20,375 bases of DNA from Armadillidium nasatum (Eukaryota; Arthropoda; Malacostraca; Isopoda; Armadillidiidae): NCBI GenBank assembly GCA_009176605.1, contig SEYY01018717.1, positions 1-20,375 of the forward strand, written 5' to 3'. The first letter of the stretch is position 1, and each line of letters opens with the position of its first letter. Below, piece after piece: positions 17,269 to 20,375 of the stretch. The notes under the pieces were generated by a model, which worked only from the letters and a program-made list of their open reading frames with translations, did no database searches and was not told where the DNA came from. Made by a program: the position numbers and the translations under genes.

Positions 17269-17468
17269 TGAACAAAAGTTCGTTCCTATTAGGCTGGAAA
17301 TAAATATTTATATAAAATGGGGATCATATCAGGTTTAGCCCAAAACAGTTCAATTAAGCCCCGCTCAATGTTTTTATTTTCTTTTTATTCAAAATAGAGC
17401 TTTTATGACATGATTTCCATTTTATATAAATATTTATTTCCAGCCTAATAGGAACGAACTTCTGTTCA
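17269..17468. repeat. Palindromic site flanking the MITE (52-bp arms in total)
   Basis: 17269-17320 and 17417-17468 are inverted copies of 52 bases with a single mismatch. The inner 32 bases of each arm fit a mariner-type terminal repeat bounded by TA. The outer 18 bases, 'tgaacaaaagttcgttcc' and 'ggaacgaacttctgttca', form a palindrome of their own around the TA. So either the MITE inserted into the centre of a pre-existing palindrome, or the terminal repeats are really 52 bases long with TA inside. Confidence 0.9.
17289..17448. mobile_element. Mariner/Tc1-like MITE, 160 bp
   Basis: Begins TTAGGCTGGAAATAAATA and ends with the exact inverted copy. The terminal repeats are 32 bases and identical (17289-17320, 17417-17448). 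TA is present immediately outside both ends (17287-17288, 17449-17450), the target duplication of Tc1/mariner transposases. TTAGG at the tip is typical of mariner terminal repeats. The 96-base interior has no coding capacity, so it would depend on a transposase elsewhere. Identical arms suggest recent activity or homogenisation. Confidence 0.75.
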
Positions 17469-17841
17469 TGACTGTACCTGTAAAGTCATCATCACGAAGA
17501 TGACATTTGTTTCATATTCAACCAATACCGAAGTCCTGATATTTCTTCTAATGATTCATCATTTTATGTTACGTATAACATAACCATCTTCTTGCAGTAT
17601 CTGATCCAATTTTTCCTTATCCACGATGACACTTTATGACGAAACTCATTGAATTAATAAATTAAAACTTTCTTATTACATATCAATTTTTTACTTTAAT
17701 GCGATTTAATTTATGCGAAGAATTCATTAGCCGATATTAAAACATATAACTTCTATCCCATGACTGTATTCCTTTAACGGTATCATGATGCAGAATACAT
17801 CGTTTAGAATTCTAATCCCGTTTTCTTCAAGCAGTAACCTA
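17469..17841. other. AT-rich DNA, nothing recognised
   Basis: Right end of the block specific to copy B. No open frame or terminal repeat found before the AATT at 17842. Confidence 0.5.
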
Positions 17842-18009
17842 AATTTGTTTTTCAACTATCAAATTTTGCATATTCTATATTTCTTTTAAGCTATGTAATT
17901 TAAAAATTTATTTTCAAACTATCTAATTTTACATTCTCTATTAATTTCAGGCTATAACATTTTCAATTTTTATTTCCAACTAAAAACTTTTCTAAGAATT
18001 TTTGAACTA

Positions 18010-18342
18010 TTTTTGTGAAAAAGAAAAAAATATTTGAAGAAAAAAGATTTACGCATAAATTTTAAAATCTTCATTTTGTAAACAAAAAATTTCATTAGTA
18101 AAGCTTATCTTTAATTTTTCCAGTAAAACATTAAAACATGCATAGCACGCCGATAACTTTTTTTCTGGCACGTCATACAATTTTATGAAAAAGAAAAAAA
18201 ATATTTGAGAAAAAAAAATTACGCATAAATTTTTTTTTTTTTTTTTTTTTAAATTTCATTAGTAAAGCTTATCTTTAATTTTTCCAGCAAAACATTAAAA
18301 CATGTAAAGCACACCGATGATTTTTTTCTGGCACGTCATACA
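18010..18342 (+). repeat. Internal ~160-bp tandem duplication (copy B)
   Basis: Two units with a period of about 164 bases: 'cagtaaaacattaaaacatg' starts at 18121 and its counterpart 'cagcaaaacattaaaacatg' at 18285. Copy B keeps the full middle of the second unit, unlike copy A, so it is closer to the ancestral state. Confidence 0.8.
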
Positions 18343-18453
18343 ATTTTTTCAATTTTTTTAGGGAGCATCTTTGAGCGGCGTAGCCCACTGGGACAGAGTT
18401 CCAACATGCGCAAGCTAGCCTATTTCTGAAAAAAAGTTACCTTCTCATTAGGC

Positions 18454-18489
18454 TATAAAAGTGGCTGCGCGCACCTGAAGTTGTCAGTT
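18454..18489 (+). promoter_or_regulatory. TATA box plus initiator, copy B
   Basis: TATAAA at 18454-18459 and TCAGTT at 18484-18489, with the initiator A again 32 bases from the first TATA base. Both motifs and their spacing are conserved between copies, although the flanks have substitutions. Confidence 0.5.
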
Positions 18490-18569
18490 GACTTTGAGTG
18501 GCACTTTTGTGAGGTGTTCCCTGCGCCTTTTTAAAACTTGTAATTTATTGATGTGATTATTGCCTTGAA

Positions 18570-18575
18570 AATAAA
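18570..18575 (+). promoter_or_regulatory. Poly(A) signal AATAAA, copy B
   Basis: Same position relative to the initiator as in copy A (84 bases downstream of it here, owing to a small deletion). It is followed by the same 'tgtgaaagaaactcaagg'. Confidence 0.35.
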
Positions 18576-18734
18576 TGTGAAAGAAACTCAAGGAGGGAGA
18601 AACAAAAAAAAATGTTATTTAGTTCAGTTTTATATGTATTTAAAAATGAAGTTATAAATATTAAAAAAATTTTATTAGCAAGTGGAAAAATTTTGTCAGA
18701 GATTCAGCCGATTTTGACACTCACTCTCAAAGAG

Positions 18735-18748
18735 CATGCCGACCCCTG
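18735..18748 (-). mobile_element. hAT-like transposon terminus, copy B
   Basis: Same 14 bases as in copy A. The following 'atataggg' is also kept, so the element end predates the duplication. Confidence 0.45.
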
Positions 18749-18882
18749 ATATAGGGAATCATCAGTCACGCCACATTCACACACCCACACATAAACACAC
18801 GGTCACATGATCCCTCATTCAACACATGAACAAATATATTCATATGCAGGTACCCATTTCTTAATACTTAAAAATTATGATG

Positions 18883-18885
<3 letters not shown>

Positions 18886-18959
<74 letters not shown>
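18886..18959 (+). repeat. (CT)n microsatellite, copy B
   Basis: About 74 bases of CT, half the length of the array at the same place in copy A. Confidence 0.97.
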
Positions 18960-18961
<2 letters not shown>

Positions 18962-20375
18962 ATTAATTCATTCTGTTCTTCGTTAAACTCCTGTCATTTA
19001 AATTATAAGAAATTCTATTTTCCCATGAACAAAACCTTCATTAGAGTAATTTTTAAGTTCGAAATCCTTCCTCCGCGGAAGACCTCCCTCAATCTCACTT
19101 TTTTTAATTTGCCTACTTTTTATTTACAATCAAATCAATTTTATTCTTACCATCTCTAATTTCATTATCTTACGTCTCTCTTTCAAAGAGGCTGTAAGAT
19201 ATTGACGGCTACTAAGCTCTTTATCTTTCTCACATATCACTTATTTTTCTTTTATTTGAACGACTTGCAAGGTTGAGAGCGTTGCAAAAGCAGTGCGTTT
19301 ACATAATGATATATCAAAAATCGTCAATCTAAGCATGCATTTAAATGTGAGCGTGCATACCCTATTCCTACAAGTATGTATTCAACTCCACCAGCTATCA
19401 TCCGTCAGTCATCATGACTTTTTTCTACAACATGGATTCTCGTGGCCTTCTTGAAGTTTGACCACGTAGTTTTTCATCACTATCCTGATTTTTCATTTTC
19501 GATACCACGACTCATTATCAAAACCTAAAACACATTCCTTCTTAACAGCAGTATCTTGTTTTTTCTTCATTTATAATGTCAACATCACATGATTTCGCAT
19601 TCACCAACATGTGCAATGGCCTAAATATTTAACTATTTTTGTCACCATGGATGACTCCACATATGCCTTAATTTTATATTTGTAACTTAAATTATTTTAT
19701 TTATACAGAGATGCATACATTCCCTGTGACAAATTTCGAAACAAAGTATGACAATGAACGTGTAATCAAACAGCATATAGGAATCTGTATAATTCCAGAT
19801 TATTTTAACCTGATTTAACTTGTAATTTTGTTTTATCACTTCGCTTTCATGTTTTTCTGTACAATATTTATCAAATTACATTTACAAGTTACCTGATAAT
19901 TGCATATACACAGTATTTATATTACAAAATAACTTTCATAAGTATGACGACTCTCTATGATATCATCACATCCTCACTGACACAGAAGATACTGATTCAT
20001 TTACTCTCTTACAAAAATTTAGGCACCCATAACAAGTTTATTTACGCTTTCGCAGTATTTTATTTTCCATGATTATTATGTCATTTCAGATATTCATGAC
20101 GTTATACTCCTCTCCAAACCAAAGCATCTTTTTTTCATGTCATAACATGAATTTTGAAATATGGAATTGTTTATTTTCATAATTTAGCGACAAAATTATT
20201 CGTTAGCATACATTTCCATGATTTCAACTCTGTACTCCTTTATAAATTCCTTCTTTATTTTTTCATGTAGCAATAAAATTCTTTTTTAATAAACTTATTA
20301 TAAATAAAACAATAAATAACATCACAGAATAATTTCATGCTACTTATATTATGTTAAACTTATAATCCTTTCGAA

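Larger units (their letters stand above)
17842..20375. repeat. Segmental duplication, copy B, second part
   Basis: Aligns with 166-2768 through to the last base of the window, so its true end is unseen. Same order of internal tandem repeat, promoter-like module, hAT-like terminus and (CT)n. About 177 bases (19280-19456) are much more diverged from copy A than the rest. Confidence 0.95.

Overview
This is an intergenic or accessory stretch of an invertebrate genome, most likely an arthropod and probably a decapod crustacean. That assignment is inference. It rests on jockey-like LINE copies of a type I recall from crabs and shrimps, very long (AT)n and (CT)n arrays, a promoter with an arthropod-style TCAGTT initiator, and a fragment resembling an arthropod ionotropic receptor. 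There is no bacterial-style gene organisation, no rRNA or tRNA gene and no intact cellular gene. Nearly everything recognisable is mobile-element debris, simple repeats or a large duplication.

Layout. 1-2768 is copy A of a non-coding segmental duplication. It carries an internal ~160-bp tandem repeat, a TATA/initiator/poly(A)-signal module, a hAT-like terminus and a long (CT)n. After AT-rich DNA and an (AT)n array, 4006-4807 holds a receptor-like coding fragment that appears cut off by an RTE-like reverse transcriptase piece (4787-5006, minus). 5109-6390 is a decayed jockey-like LINE (copy 1, minus). 7049-7190 is a GATACC-hexamer hairpin ending like a hAT transposon, followed at once by 121 AT repeats. 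8849-10138 is the 3' half of a second LINE with an intact RT core (copy 2, minus). Its probable 5' half (endonuclease, linker, start of RT) lies at 11536-13028. Between them sit a hAT (DUF4371/ZMYM1-like) transposase fragment (10461-11228, plus) and a further LINE piece (11228-11454, minus). 13470-15063 is a third LINE (plus, decayed).

Copy B of the duplication starts at 15188, just after an (AT)n array. At 15354 it is interrupted by a 2.49-kb block absent from copy A, resumes at 17842 and runs off the window end. The extra block contains a decayed gene of an uncharacterised protein family and a 160-bp mariner-like MITE sitting in the centre of a palindrome.

The main pattern is that most of the ten (AT)n arrays lie exactly at the ends or internal breakpoints of mobile-element fragments. 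Candidate explanations are insertion into AT arrays, arrays grown from LINE tails, recombination or template switching at arrays, or mis-joins in the assembly. I found no gene cluster resembling a new functional system. Similarity levels are judged by eye and were not computed.
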